DNA from: Cryoendolithus antarcticus
Lineage: Eukaryota > Ascomycota > Dothideomycetes > Cladosporiales > Cladosporiaceae
Direction: 5' to 3'
Assembly: GCA_002077065.1 (NCBI GenBank)
Contig: NAJO01000030.1
Location: 1-64,000 of the forward strand
DNA length: 64,000 bases
In this document: positions 22,093 through 32,127 of the stretch, piece by piece
Position numbering within the stretch: the stretch's first letter is position 1
How the letters are laid out: each line of letters opens with the position of its first letter
The notes under the pieces: generated by a model
Seen by the model: only the letters and a program-made list of their open reading frames with translations
What the model was told of the DNA's origin: nothing
The model's database searches: none
Program-made: the position numbers and the translations under genes

Positions 22093-23217
22093 ATGGCTCT
22101 CCCAGCATTCGCCCTCTCATCGGAGCCCGCCGCGCCATCAACGCCACCTACAAGCGACGATGCCATCTTCTCCGACGCCGCTCACAATGAGCCTAGTCTG
22201 CCTTCGTCTCCACCTGGCTTTCCATGGGAGCAGCAGACGCGAGTATCACCCCCAAAGACTGCGACAAGGTCAATGAATGCATTCACTGTGCTAGGCAAGA
22301 GGCAAGTCCTAGACACAATCATCGAGAACGAGCGACCTGCGAAGAGAGTGGTATTGGCAGCGAAGCCACAACGACATGCCCTCACGCAGATGCAGATCAG
22401 TCTCGGCCAGGAGACGCAGAAACGATGCAGGGATTGCGGCATGGAGTACATCGCATCGTCAGCCGAGGATAGACAATTGCACGATAAGTACCACAGGCAG
22501 CATGCAGAGGGATGTGATGTAGGGAAGGACTTCATCACAAAGGCAAGGGAAGGAAGTGTGTTCAGCGGTGCGATCGATGGAGATGCGATCGTGGCAGTAG
22601 ACTCACGCGACACTGTGTGGCGGCGTAAGCGAGTGAGGACTGCATTGGACGTGGTGCAAAGGGAGCTGGGAGCGGTAGAGATACCGGGCGAGAAGTTGTG
22701 GGAGCCGGGAAGGCATGTTGCGTATTTCTATGTACGAGGCACCAAGTGTGTTGGTTTCCTGCTTGCCGAGCGCATCGCGGAGGCCAGGGAAGTCGTGGCG
22801 CCTGCAAGACCGCCACCGACAAGCCGAAGGACGATCGTAATCGAGGCAACGCGACCATTGTCGTCGCTCGCGGCTTTGAAGGCACGCCGAACGGCCTCTC
22901 AAGCGTCGGAGGAGGCGGCACTCGACTCTGCAGAACCTCTCGAATTCGAAACCACAACAAGACCAGCCAAACTGGGCATCTCGCGGATCTGGACATCGCC
23001 GACACATCGCAGCCAGGGGATTGCTGTGTCCCTGCTCGACCGAGCTCTTTCACATCACGACAGCCAAATAGCTGTGAACGTGATGTCTTTGGCCCAGCAG
23101 ACGAATCCGGTACTTAGCAAGGCGGACGTCGCGTTCAGCCAACCAACGCAGATGGGCACTAGGCTTGCTAGGAAGTGGCATGGGCGAGCCCACGGGTGGC
23201 TGGTGTATGCCGACTGA
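22093..23217 (+). CDS. ECO1: Sister-chromatid cohesion acetyltransferase Eco1
   Basis: Single exon, 374 residues. Eco1 acetylates the Smc3 head in S phase to lock cohesin on chromatin. The disordered N-terminus is followed by a PCNA-binding-like motif (QMQISL, about 99-104) and a C2H2 zinc finger with Cys112, Cys115, His130 and His134 (CRDCGMEY...HDKYH). The GNAT acetyltransferase part includes YFYVRGTKCVGFLLAER and the acetyl-CoA loop ISRIWTSPTHRSQGIAVSLL. The C-terminus FSQPTQMGTRLARKW matches the family's conserved end. All expected parts are present, with a low-complexity insert before the CoA loop. Start chosen at the first ATG (MALPAFAL). Confidence 0.95.
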   Translation: MALPAFALSSEPAAPSTPPTSDDAIFSDAAHNEPSLPSSPPGFPWEQQTRVSPPKTATRSMNAFTVLGKRQVLDTIIENERPAKRVVLAAKPQRHALTQMQISLGQETQKRCRDCGMEYIASSAEDRQLHDKYHRQHAEGCDVGKDFITKAREGSVFSGAIDGDAIVAVDSRDTVWRRKRVRTALDVVQRELGAVEIPGEKLWEPGRHVAYFYVRGTKCVGFLLAERIAEAREVVAPARPPPTSRRTIVIEATRPLSSLAALKARRTASQASEEAALDSAEPLEFETTTRPAKLGISRIWTSPTHRSQGIAVSLLDRALSHHDSQIAVNVMSLAQQTNPVLSKADVAFSQPTQMGTRLARKWHGRAHGWLVYAD

Positions 23218-23335
23218 ATGGAATGCAGTCCATCTGGGCAGTCGAGACTCACCTCTTGGAGCGAGCGAAGTGGAACATCGCGCGTGGGCGCGTAAGTCCG
23301 GTCAGGTCGAGGATACAAGTAGCTCAAAACATCCC

Positions 23336-24661
23336 TCAAGTCGCTGTCTGGCCAATCGGCATTGCTCGCAATACCGCTGCTGCTCCAGTTTTCCCATCCT
23401 GTACCAGACTGTCCACCAGTATCTCGAGCTTCTGATGATCACTAGCAGATCCGGTGATCATGAATCGAGCATAGCGAACGATGCTGGCCTCCAGGACTTG
23501 TTGTACACCCTCATCGAGCTCACCATCGTACTGCAGGCATGTCGCAAGGTATTGTACAGCTCGTTGACCAAGCCTGGCGTGCTCCGCAGTTGGTATTTGC
23601 GTAGCACCTCGCTTCAAAGTCGCTAGGCTTGCGCTCAGCGCTGCAGGGAACTCTGCCGAAGTTTTCTCGATGCCAAACGTCTGCAGCGTCGCCTCGCAAA
23701 CCACAAGCTCTGCAGATCCCGATCCAACGCTCTGCATGCAATCGCAGATATGCTCGAGCACTGTCTTTGCAGCAGGCACACTCTCGTACATCGCCACCAG
23801 CTCGAAGAACTCAGTCGCGAACCCAGTATCGTCCGCAAATTGCTTCATGCCCGCGTCAAAGATAGCCATGGGTATCGCTCCAGTGTACGCCGGCGCATCC
23901 TTCAACCTGACCAGCGCATTGACATCCACCTCTTCCACACCCTTCATCTCATCGCCTTGCATATCCTCCGCCGAGATCTCCGGCAGCGCGATGACGTCCT
24001 CACTCTCCTGCTCTCCCTTTCCCTCCACCTTCTCTTCCCTGCCCTCCAATCCCAAGATCCTCCGCCTCGCAGCCAACTTCCCAAGATACCCCATCTCCAA
24101 CCTCGCATACTCAATCCATAGCCTCCGCTCCTCGGGACAAAATCTCAACCCTCTCTGCAAATAACTCCTCGCAGTCCCCATATCCCCCTGCACCTCAGCG
24201 TAGTACTTCGCAGCGCGGACCCACATCCCCCAGTCCCTCGGCCGCAGTCTTAGCACAGCCGTGAAAACTTTCGCCAGCTTTTTATTCGCTCTTGCTTGCG
24301 TGCAGAAAGTAATATACTCATTCCACAACCCCTTCTCGCCAGGAAACTTCTTCACGCCCCTCTCGAAGATAAAGAACACAGTCCTCTGCCCACTCCACTG
24401 CTGCTCCCCTACCCGCCCCTTAACTCCAAGCCGTTTACACCGTTTCTTGCGCAGCGCATCGAGATTCATTTCGTAGGTCGCATAGCGGATGTAGTCCCGC
24501 GGCGTAGAGCCGTTGGAGTTTAGCACATGTTCGAAATCGCTTCGCTTGCGGGCTATGGCTGTGATTTCTGCGGGGGTGAAGAGGGCGAGGCGGGAGAAGA
24601 GCTGGAGTTCGGGGACGGAGCGTTCGAGGTAGTAGCGTGCGCGGTCGCTGGCGGCGGACAT
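23336..24661 (-). CDS. UTP6: U3 snoRNP / small-subunit processome protein Utp6
   Basis: Single exon, 441 residues from the ATG at 24661 (MSAASDRARYYLERSVPEL); an upstream in-frame ATG adds 33 unlikely residues. Utp6 is a HAT-repeat scaffold of the UtpB complex needed for 18S rRNA processing in the nucleolus. The N-terminus (ARYYLERSVPELQLF) and the block FTPAEITAIARKRSDFEHVL are family hallmarks. HAT repeats follow, for example DWGMWVRAAKYYAEVQGD and RRLWIEYARLEMGYL. An acidic insert (about 230-265) separates N- and C-terminal repeats. Convergent with ECO1, with about 120 bases between stop codons. Confidence 0.93.
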   Translation of the reverse strand: MSAASDRARYYLERSVPELQLFSRLALFTPAEITAIARKRSDFEHVLNSNGSTPRDYIRYATYEMNLDALRKKRCKRLGVKGRVGEQQWSGQRTVFFIFERGVKKFPGEKGLWNEYITFCTQARANKKLAKVFTAVLRLRPRDWGMWVRAAKYYAEVQGDMGTARSYLQRGLRFCPEERRLWIEYARLEMGYLGKLAARRRILGLEGREEKVEGKGEQESEDVIALPEISAEDMQGDEMKGVEEVDVNALVRLKDAPAYTGAIPMAIFDAGMKQFADDTGFATEFFELVAMYESVPAAKTVLEHICDCMQSVGSGSAELVVCEATLQTFGIEKTSAEFPAALSASLATLKRGATQIPTAEHARLGQRAVQYLATCLQYDGELDEGVQQVLEASIVRYARFMITGSASDHQKLEILVDSLVQDGKTGAAAVLRAMPIGQTAT

Positions 24662-24962
24662 GATCGCAGTGGTAGCTGGGTGGTGTGTGGGAGAGGATGA
24701 TGCGGTGGTGGAATTTGCATGTGAAGTTCGAAGGTGGATTTCTGTGGCGGGCACGTGCACTCTACATCACACGTAGAACAGCAGACGTTGGCGGCGGTTC
24801 TGGTTCTCGAATATGTACGAGTTCGTACGGCAGGTGCGTTGTTCGTGTATTCTCAGTTGCCGACTGGTCGTTCTTTCCTCATGGCAGCACCAGATTTGAC
24901 ACAGACGAATTCACGCTATGATATATAATGACTGTGACTGAAACATAGCACATACCACACCT
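24662..24962. other. Intergenic, UTP6 promoter and tRNA 5' flank
   Basis: No coding signal. The sequence just before the tRNA includes AT-rich TATATAATG at about 24920-24930. Confidence 0.5.
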
Positions 24963-25049
24963 GTTTCGGTAGCTCAGTGGTAGAGCGTGGGATTGCAGCG
25001 CCTCGCAGCAATCATCCTAAGGTCAGGCGTTCGACCCGCCTTCGGAACT
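24963..25049 (+). tRNA. tRNA-Cys (GCA) with a short intron
   Basis: A full cloverleaf can be drawn: acceptor GTTTCGG pairs with TCGGAAC (two G-U pairs), D-arm GCTC/GAGC, anticodon stem TGGGA/TCCTA, T-arm AGGCG/CGCCT with TTCGACC loop. The anticodon loop TTGCAG reads GCA (Cys), with an intron of about 15 bases after position 37 before loop base A38. The discriminator is U73, a tRNA-Cys identity element, which supports the anticodon reading. Internal A and B boxes are present (TAGCTCAGTGG, GCGTTCGACCC). Confidence 0.88.
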
Positions 25050-25060
25050 TTTGTCCTTTT
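25049..25060 (+). terminator. RNA polymerase III terminator T-runs
   Basis: TTTT directly after the acceptor stem, with a second TTTT at 25057-25060 as back-up. Confidence 0.7.
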
Positions 25061-25530
25061 GCTGTACTTGATAGCATCCCTTGCGTCGACGAGGGACTCT
25101 ACACTAGTGCAACATGCGCTCTAATGCAATATGCGCTGACGAACACGAAGCGATAGCTATACTCTGATCTGAATTTACGTAGCCACGCGCTGCACAGTAA
25201 CGCTAAGCCCGAACACTACCTGCACAACCGAGAGTCATTGGACGTGTTCTGCGTGCGCTCCGACATGTGGATGTCCACCTCATGCATGTGTCTGAGTGAG
25301 ATGCGGCACGGCTTGACTGGGCCAGCACATGAAGCTTGTGGGCACTGCCTCACGCTCAGGGTCGTAGCTAGACGGAGTCACGCTTCGAGGCTGCTGGCTG
25401 GCGTCCGTGAATATGCGCGAATTCATAACCCCCGGACGGAGGCGCTTGTTTAAGTCAGCATTCGATCTTGATGGACCTTAACGCCACGACGAATCATACT
25501 TTCATCGTCATGTCGGCAGGCTGATCTACT
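25061..25530. other. Intergenic
   Basis: No supported gene; only short open frames with no recognisable product. Confidence 0.5.
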
Positions 25531-27699
25531 TCATACGAGCGTGATGCGTTCAAGCTCCATGCCACGCGCTCGCAGAGCGTCTGGTTCTAATCTCGGATCG
25601 CCGTTGATCTCTTCTCTCGTCTCCGTATTGAGGTACCAGGATACGTTGTATGGATCAGCAGACGTAAGAGGCCGGTCCAGCCTCACCCATGGAAGTGGGA
25701 GTGGAGGTAGCCGTGGGTCCTCGTCGGTGACGAAACCTGTCGGTAGGTTATGATACTGCATCCCGGAGCGCGAACCGTTCGTCTTCTCGCATATAAAAGT
25801 CCAGTCTTTGGACAAGTCTCCAAGCAGCGCGTCTGCGTCCATTAATCCAGCAACGTAGCAAGGACCGACGACTTCATAAGATGCAGATGGTAAATCATTG
25901 GCTCGGATGATGACTGGGGTCGGGCAGCCAAGTACGACGCACAGAATGTCACAGGCCTTTGGGCTCCCATCCATCAATCCGACAAGGCCACATGCTGTTC
26001 GAAACATCCTCATTCCTTCTATGGGAAAAACTCGGAACGGCCGTCGAAAGGGGGTCGGACTAGCTTTCGTGAGGTCCGGCGGCATAGCGACTTCAGGATC
26101 GAGGGCGACAAGTTCGTTCATCAGCTCCCTAGCGTCCGCAAGTGTGCTGTATCCATGACCGGGCAAACGATCTTGCAGGACGCCGAAGGCCATGGTCTTG
26201 ACGAACATGTCCAGATCAAAACCTGTCCCTGACTGCAATGCAGCATCTGCGCATGCATTGTGCCACTGCCGCAGCGTCGCGGGCGCTTTCGCAGAGTCCC
26301 GGGTCGCGGTGCCGCCGACAATGCCGACGACACCGCAGCGCATCGCGTGGACCACCATGGTGCACAAGGGCCATTCGGAGAATTCCGCTCTTGATCTCGA
26401 CATACCTGCAGCTTGCTGGACATATGTCATGTACGTGAAGTTGGTATCAGACCAGTCAACAACCCAACTAGGTAGGCCATGTCGCCTGTTCGCGGGCCGA
26501 CAATGCATCAGGACGTCAGCGCGATTCGTACAGCGTGTAATTGCAACGCTCGCGTCGTGATAGACTTGTTCCACAGAGACCTCGTAATTTGGCTTGATCA
26601 TATCTCTGATGCTTAGCGGTGCAATACCCAGCGTGCCGTATACCTTGTCCCTCAGATCGTTGCAGTCTTGAAAGTTGATTCTAGCCAGCTCGCGGATGAA
26701 AGGGCAGTGACGCAGGGGTGTTATATTTGTATTGACGTAGGATGTCCGCATTTTCCAGCCGTCTGGCATTGAGTCCCTCTCCTCCAGAGCGCCTGTAGCG
26801 ACCACAAAGTCCGGCACGAGTATTTCATCAGATCCACATAACATGACACTGCGGACATTTGCAAGCTTGACTTCCTGGACGACCCATAGCCGGTCGAACC
26901 ATGGTCGGAGCAATAACGCTGCAATAGAATCTACCGTGCGTTCGTCGTACGGCAGCGGGACACTAGGGTGATACCATGTAGGCTCAACACAGTCCGGTGC
27001 GGGAAACGAACGATAGTCGGGCACGGCAACTTCGACTTGTGCGGCCAGATAACGAAGAGTGGAGATAGCATGTGCGCTATCGTCTGCTGCCACTCCAAGC
27101 CAGATGATGACCTGATCGGCGAGCTGGAAAATGTGGTGCATATGCTGAACCTGCTGTCCACGCTCAGCAGAGTTACTCTGGTCTATGCATAGCGCATCAA
27201 TCCATAGGTCTCGTGGTACGCCAGCCCGTCTCACATGTCGCAGAGCGATGGCCAGATTCTCGCGGATCGATAATGTCTTGATCCCAGCACCCGTCTCGAC
27301 GGCAACACACTCTTCATCTGGATCCTCACCCCAAGTGTAGGACAGAGCTTTGTACTTGGTCCCCACATTTCGGACGTGTGATGTATACATTTCTTCTCCG
27401 GTGACCGGATGCTGCCATTGTCGCTCGAGGCTGCCACCGAGAAATAGTACCCGACCGCCGAGGGTCTCATTCGCGGACCAGCCGTCGATCAGTCCGTCAC
27501 GCACGTGATCGATAGTCGCACGCACAGTCTCGACATCTGTGGGTCTCGGTCGCTGACGGTGATGAATGTTGACATGGATCTCATCATCGAAAGCCCCAGG
27601 CAGTAGCGTGACCAGCCTGATCTCATCCGGGGCTACTGGGGAGTACTGATACGCAGGCCAGGACTCAAGTTTGGGCTGACTATCAGCCTCTGTAGCCAT
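25531..27699 (-). CDS. HET-domain (heterokaryon incompatibility) protein
   Basis: Single exon, 722 residues. HET-domain proteins trigger cell death or arrest on non-self recognition during hyphal fusion. The three HET blocks are clear: YKALSYTWG (116-124), LWIDALCIDQSNSAERG (165-181) and, after an insert, DRLWVVQEVKLA. The domain sits after about 110 N-terminal residues and is followed by a long C-terminal region with no NACHT, WD or ankyrin repeats, so this is a stand-alone HET protein and any partner locus is unknown. No signal peptide or membrane helix. It lies next to a tRNA gene, a common neighbourhood for variable fungal genes. Confidence 0.93.
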   Translation of the reverse strand: MATEADSQPKLESWPAYQYSPVAPDEIRLVTLLPGAFDDEIHVNIHHRQRPRPTDVETVRATIDHVRDGLIDGWSANETLGGRVLFLGGSLERQWQHPVTGEEMYTSHVRNVGTKYKALSYTWGEDPDEECVAVETGAGIKTLSIRENLAIALRHVRRAGVPRDLWIDALCIDQSNSAERGQQVQHMHHIFQLADQVIIWLGVAADDSAHAISTLRYLAAQVEVAVPDYRSFPAPDCVEPTWYHPSVPLPYDERTVDSIAALLLRPWFDRLWVVQEVKLANVRSVMLCGSDEILVPDFVVATGALEERDSMPDGWKMRTSYVNTNITPLRHCPFIRELARINFQDCNDLRDKVYGTLGIAPLSIRDMIKPNYEVSVEQVYHDASVAITRCTNRADVLMHCRPANRRHGLPSWVVDWSDTNFTYMTYVQQAAGMSRSRAEFSEWPLCTMVVHAMRCGVVGIVGGTATRDSAKAPATLRQWHNACADAALQSGTGFDLDMFVKTMAFGVLQDRLPGHGYSTLADARELMNELVALDPEVAMPPDLTKASPTPFRRPFRVFPIEGMRMFRTACGLVGLMDGSPKACDILCVVLGCPTPVIIRANDLPSASYEVVGPCYVAGLMDADALLGDLSKDWTFICEKTNGSRSGMQYHNLPTGFVTDEDPRLPPLPLPWVRLDRPLTSADPYNVSWYLNTETREEINGDPRLEPDALRARGMELERITLV

Positions 27700-28293
27700 G
27701 CTTGCTCAAATCATGCTGCCCCTGATTTGGCGCTGGCGCTTCGCTGATGGTGTCGATCAAGGTTCCAATGCGGAAACATTGCTACGACTAATGCTAGCCG
27801 TCTATCGAGTCACAGAGTGGAAGAGAAGCAATAGAGGTGCCTATGTAGCTAGTGCGGGTACACCAATCTACCTGCATGTGTGCACTCCGCTGCAGTGCCC
27901 GGAGGGGCCGTGTATGCTGGTCTCATTGGGCTTCCGCGACAACGGGATGGGTCGGCAATGGTCCAATCGCCACCTGGCAGCTCCTACAGGTAATGTAGAT
28001 CAATGCTGACGATATTGATGAGACGGGAAGTAACAATGGAGGCACTCGGACTGAGTTCAGGGTGAGAGACAGGGTTGGATTTGCCGCCCGCCCCCACGTG
28101 GCACCCCACATCCCAGCTCCTCTGCTTACTCCATGCCCAGACAGTTGACTTCAGTCAGCTTGACTCCATACCGTTCCACGAGCGTTGCCAGCGCAGTATC
28201 GATAGCACAGTCAATTCCTGCTCCCACGCTCGTTAGCTCCTCCCGCGCCTATTCCCATAGCTTCTCCCAACAACACCACATCTCAAGCCCAGC
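27700..28293. other. Intergenic, divergent promoter of HET and kinase genes
   Basis: No supported gene. It includes a long pyrimidine-rich tract upstream of the kinase start (about 28200-28290), typical of fungal 5' leaders. Confidence 0.5.
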
Positions 28294-29484
28294 ATGGCTG
28301 CTGCTCAACCCCAAGCTTCAGTCCAACCGTGCCGCTACAAGACCGGCAAGACCCTCGGTGCGGGCTCTTACAGCGTAGTGAAAGAATGCGTGCACATCGA
28401 CACAGGCCGCTACTACGCCGCCAAAGTGATCAACAAGCGGCTGATGTCCGGTCGGGAACACATGGTGCGGAATGAGATCGCAGTACTGAAGCGCGTCTCG
28501 ATGGGACACCAGAATATCCTAACCCTGGTGGACTACTTTGAGACGATGAACAATCTGTATTTAGTCACAGATTTGGCGTTGGGAGGTGAGCTGTTCGATC
28601 GGATTTGTAGAAAGGGGAGCTATTTCGAGAGCGATGCTGCGGATTTGATCAGAGCGACACTGAGCGCCGTGGCATATCTGCATGATCATGGGATTGTACA
28701 CCGGGACCTGAAGCCAGAGAACCTCCTCTTCCGCACACCTGAAGACAACGCCGACCTGCTGATCGCAGACTTCGGCCTGAGTAGGATCATGGAGCCAAAC
28801 CAGTTCCACGTCCTAACCACAACCTGCGGTACGCCAGGCTACATGGCGCCCGAAATCTTCAAGAAGAGCGGCCACGGTAAGCCCGTAGACGTCTGGGCGA
28901 TAGGCGTGATCACTTACTTCCTGCTTTGCGGTTACACGCCGTTTGACAGGGATAGTAATCTGGAAGAGATGCAAGCAATCCTCGTGGCGGATTATTCGTT
29001 CACCCCGTTGGAGTACTGGCGCGGTGTCAGCATACAAGCGCGACAGTTCATCAAGAGGTGTCTAACAATTGATCCGACGAAACGCATGACCTCCCACGAA
29101 GCCCTCTCCCACGCCTGGATAGCCGGGCCCAGCGAAGACCGCGGCGGCGAGGACCTCCTGCCAGTAGTGAAGAAGAATTTCAACGCGCGTAGAACGCTGC
29201 ACAAAGCCATCGACACGGTGCGGGCTATCAACCAGCTGCGAGCAGGCGGGCTTGGAATGATGGACGGCGCGCAGAGCACGAATCCGGAGCGGTTTTCAGG
29301 AAGGGAAGGTGAGGACGGAGATGGAGATGTGGGGATGCAGGATGCGCCGCAGGGGGTAGATCCGAGGGGGCATGGGAGGGGACAGACGGAGGAGCAGATT
29401 CGGGAGCAGCAGAGGCGGATTGAGGAGACTACTAGGGGGTTGTGGGATGGGAGACAGCAACAGGGGCAGGGGCAGGCTGCGTGA
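28294..29484 (+). CDS. Calcium/calmodulin-dependent protein kinase (CMK type)
   Basis: Single exon, 396 residues. The Ser/Thr kinase domain (about 15-275) has the glycine loop LGAGSYSVV (21-29), Lys44, catalytic HRDLKPEN (136-143), DFG (159-161) and APE (185-187), so it should be active. Thr residues in the activation loop (LTTTCGTPGYM) are targets of a CaMKK-like activator. The following VKKNFNARRTLHKAIDTVRA (about 290-310) fits the autoinhibitory/calmodulin-binding helix of fungal CmkA/Cmk2. The C-terminal tail is Gly/Gln-rich and disordered. It acts in calcium signalling, stress tolerance and cell cycle. Most relatives have introns; none is seen here. Confidence 0.93.
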   Translation: MAAAQPQASVQPCRYKTGKTLGAGSYSVVKECVHIDTGRYYAAKVINKRLMSGREHMVRNEIAVLKRVSMGHQNILTLVDYFETMNNLYLVTDLALGGELFDRICRKGSYFESDAADLIRATLSAVAYLHDHGIVHRDLKPENLLFRTPEDNADLLIADFGLSRIMEPNQFHVLTTTCGTPGYMAPEIFKKSGHGKPVDVWAIGVITYFLLCGYTPFDRDSNLEEMQAILVADYSFTPLEYWRGVSIQARQFIKRCLTIDPTKRMTSHEALSHAWIAGPSEDRGGEDLLPVVKKNFNARRTLHKAIDTVRAINQLRAGGLGMMDGAQSTNPERFSGREGEDGDGDVGMQDAPQGVDPRGHGRGQTEEQIREQQRRIEETTRGLWDGRQQQGQGQAA

Positions 29485-29926
29485 ACTTGATGAGGGTGGG
29501 AGTGTGCGGTGTTTTCATTGTGTGATACCCTCGTGCGGAGGCTTGTTTGGATGACATGAGCCACGAGTAGCGTCTGTTTGCAGCGAGCGTGGGATATTTT
29601 CGGGAGGTATATACGTGAACAGACTTCATGATCAGCTCTCTTTGCAGCCAGTTGTGTGACTAGCATCCACATGCTGCGTATACTCTACAGCTCTCATCGT
29701 CCTCATCTCAGCATGCATACTCTGGCTGAAGCGCAGTCGGATGCGCATTGAAGCCTCAGACTAGCAGGACTCTCTGCCAAGCAAAGCCTTAAGCCGTGGA
29801 TCTTGCTGTAAGAGCCCTCGCCAGCCACATGGGGACGCGATTCGCCTCATGACACTGGCCCTCCGCTTCACAGCTCGTATGAGCGCCGAATGTAACTCTG
29901 CAAAGTGTCGCAATTTCAACACATGT
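29485..29926. other. Intergenic between convergent CaMK and CCT7 genes
   Basis: 3' flanks only; no coding signal found. Confidence 0.5.
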
Positions 29927-31652
29927 CTATCGTCTCGGCATCCCTCTCCCTCTCCCTCTGATCGCTCTCTGCGCCGCACCGGCCGGCAAACCTCTCTGTG
30001 GTCCCTGAGGCGCCTGTGACTCCTGATTCCGGATCGTCTCGTCCACTGACAGAATCAGACAAGTAGCCTCAACAGCAGCCTGTATAGCATTGATCTTGAC
30101 AAGCGCAGGCTCCCACACGAATGCCTCCAAGTTGTCCCTGACGCCCTCATGGTCAAAGTCCACGCCAGCCCAGGTGTTGCCCTTGCGGTGCTCGACTCTC
30201 AACCGATTCAGGATGTCTGTGGCGTCGAAGCCGGCGTTATCGCAGAGTTGGCGCGGGATGACTTCGAGCGCTTTGGCGAAAGCTTTGATGATTCCTTGCT
30301 GTTTGTGCGGGATGTTCTTGTCTGCAAAGTTGTGCAGGTAAGCTGAGACTTCCATTTCGCAGGCCCCGCCGCCCGCTACAATGGTCGTGTTCTTGATCGC
30401 GCGACGAACGATCATGATAGCGTCGTGGAGCGAGCGCTCGACTTCCGCAATGAACTGCTCTGCGCCGCCTCGGAGGACGAGCGTGCAAGTCTTCGCGGCA
30501 GGGCAGCCTTCAAAGAAATTGTAGCGTTCGCTACCGATCTGGCGTTCTTCGAACTTCGCGCAGGTGCCGAGATGGGACGGGTGGATGTCAGAGCATGTGG
30601 ATTGTATGGCGGCGCCCGTGGCTTGGCAGACGCGCTCAAGGTCTTCGGAGGCGACGCGGCCGGCGCAGAAGACGTCGCGGTCGGCGAAGTATTGTGTTGC
30701 GAGATCTCCTATAGGGAGTTTGGAGAGCACGACCTTGGCGCCAGTCTTGTACAGTGCCTCCATCTTGTCGTAGATGATCTTCCACTCTGCGTCAACGATC
30801 GCTTGGTACTCCGAGACTTGCTCCACGCGGACTTCGGCATTGTCTTTCTCGCTCTTCAGCTCCAGCTCAACGTTCAGACATACGATCTTCGGGTCTTTGA
30901 ATGATTTTGGCTGTTGCTCGAATCCAGCGTATGCGAAGGTCTTTTTGAATGCCACGCCGTTCACGAACAGCGAGTCCTGCAACGCACCACCAGTAATTTT
31001 CTTGATCCCGATTAGCTTTTCGTTCAGATCGTCCTGATCCAGCGACAGGACAGCATCCACGACCATCTTTGTGAAGAAGTCCGAGTTCCTGTGAATGAGC
31101 TTGCTCGACATGGCCGTCGCAGCCAGTTTTCTTAGCGTATCCCGCTGATTCGTCTCCTTCGTATTCACAGCAATTTCCTTGATCTTATTCGTAGCCATCA
31201 GACTTGCTCTCCGCAGCGCCTTGATTATCGTCTGACTGCTCACGCCCGCCTCGACATGCTCCTTCACTTCCTTCAGCACTTCGCCTGCCAGTACCACTAC
31301 TGATGTTGTGCCATCCCCAACTTCTGCATCCTGTGACCGCGCGATGTCTGTTAGTATGCGAGCTGCGGGGTGTACGATGTCTAGCAGCTTCATCACTGTG
31401 GCGCCGTCGTTCGTGATTGTTTGCCGGCCATTCTCATCCACCAGCATAAGATCTCCGCCATATGGACCGAGTGTGGATTTTATGGTTGTTTGGACGGCTA
31501 TGCAGGCGTTGATGTTAGAGACGATCTGGCCTCGGCCTTGTGACTGATCAGTGCCTGTGTGCTGTTAGTACATGTGTCGCCGTATAGAGCGATATGAGAG
31601 ACTTGCCCTCCTTCAGGACCACGATCGTCGGCGTTTGCCCGCCGAAGGACAT
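29927..31652 (-). CDS. CCT7: T-complex chaperonin subunit eta (CCT7)
   Basis: Group II chaperonin subunit of 557 residues, part of the cytosolic TRiC ring that folds actin and tubulin. Exon 1 (31652-31607) encodes [16 protein letters not shown], then a 52-nt GC-AG intron (GCAAGT...CTAAC...CACAG), then exon 2 (31554-29927). [13 protein letters not shown] and [13 protein letters not shown] (95-107) are nucleotide-site motifs; the apical domain carries [12 protein letters not shown], which is eta-specific; [11 protein letters not shown] is the C-terminal ATPase signature. It ends in a Gly/Arg tail ([13 protein letters not shown]), also seen in eta subunits. The minor-type donor is unusual, but the frame and the eta N-terminus require this splice. 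Confidence 0.95.
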
Positions 31653-32127
31653 TGTGAGTGGTTAAGCCTATATATGTAGGGCTCGGAGAATTTGTGCTGG
31701 TGACTCGAGATCGCTGGAGAGGTATGGAACGAGAGAGTAGCAGTTTACGGGGCAATATATGTGAATCTCTTCCTACTGCCTCTATACTGAAGCTGTTCGC
31801 GTCGCGCTACAAAAAGTTCGCGTAGGCTCCGGAGCTAATTCCGCCATTTCTGCTGCCTGAACTGCTGCCTCAGCACCCATCTCTTCGCTGCCTTGTGTTG
31901 ATCTCACTCCTCACGACTCACTGCAGGAATGCCAAGTGCATTGGCGCTGCGGAACACTCGGAAGCGGTGGATGCTGTGTAATGTCTACTTTCGATAAGTG
32001 TTGAGCACATATCGAGCAACTCTCACCGTTCGATGCGGCTGTAGGGAACGCCTGCGGTGATTCCCTGTTGTAACCGCCATATCGAAAGGAGCGGACGACA
32101 AGTCTTTGGTGTGGAGAGCTACAAGTC
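31653..32127. other. Intergenic, divergent promoter of CCT7 and SRO7
   Basis: No gene visible. TATATATG and related AT-rich words at about 31670 and 31755 are candidate core promoter elements of CCT7. Confidence 0.5.

Noticed and set aside
27698..28009. 103-codon plus-strand frame between HET and kinase genes
   Set aside because: Starts at the HET start codon on the opposite strand and has no protein resemblance; probably promoter DNA.
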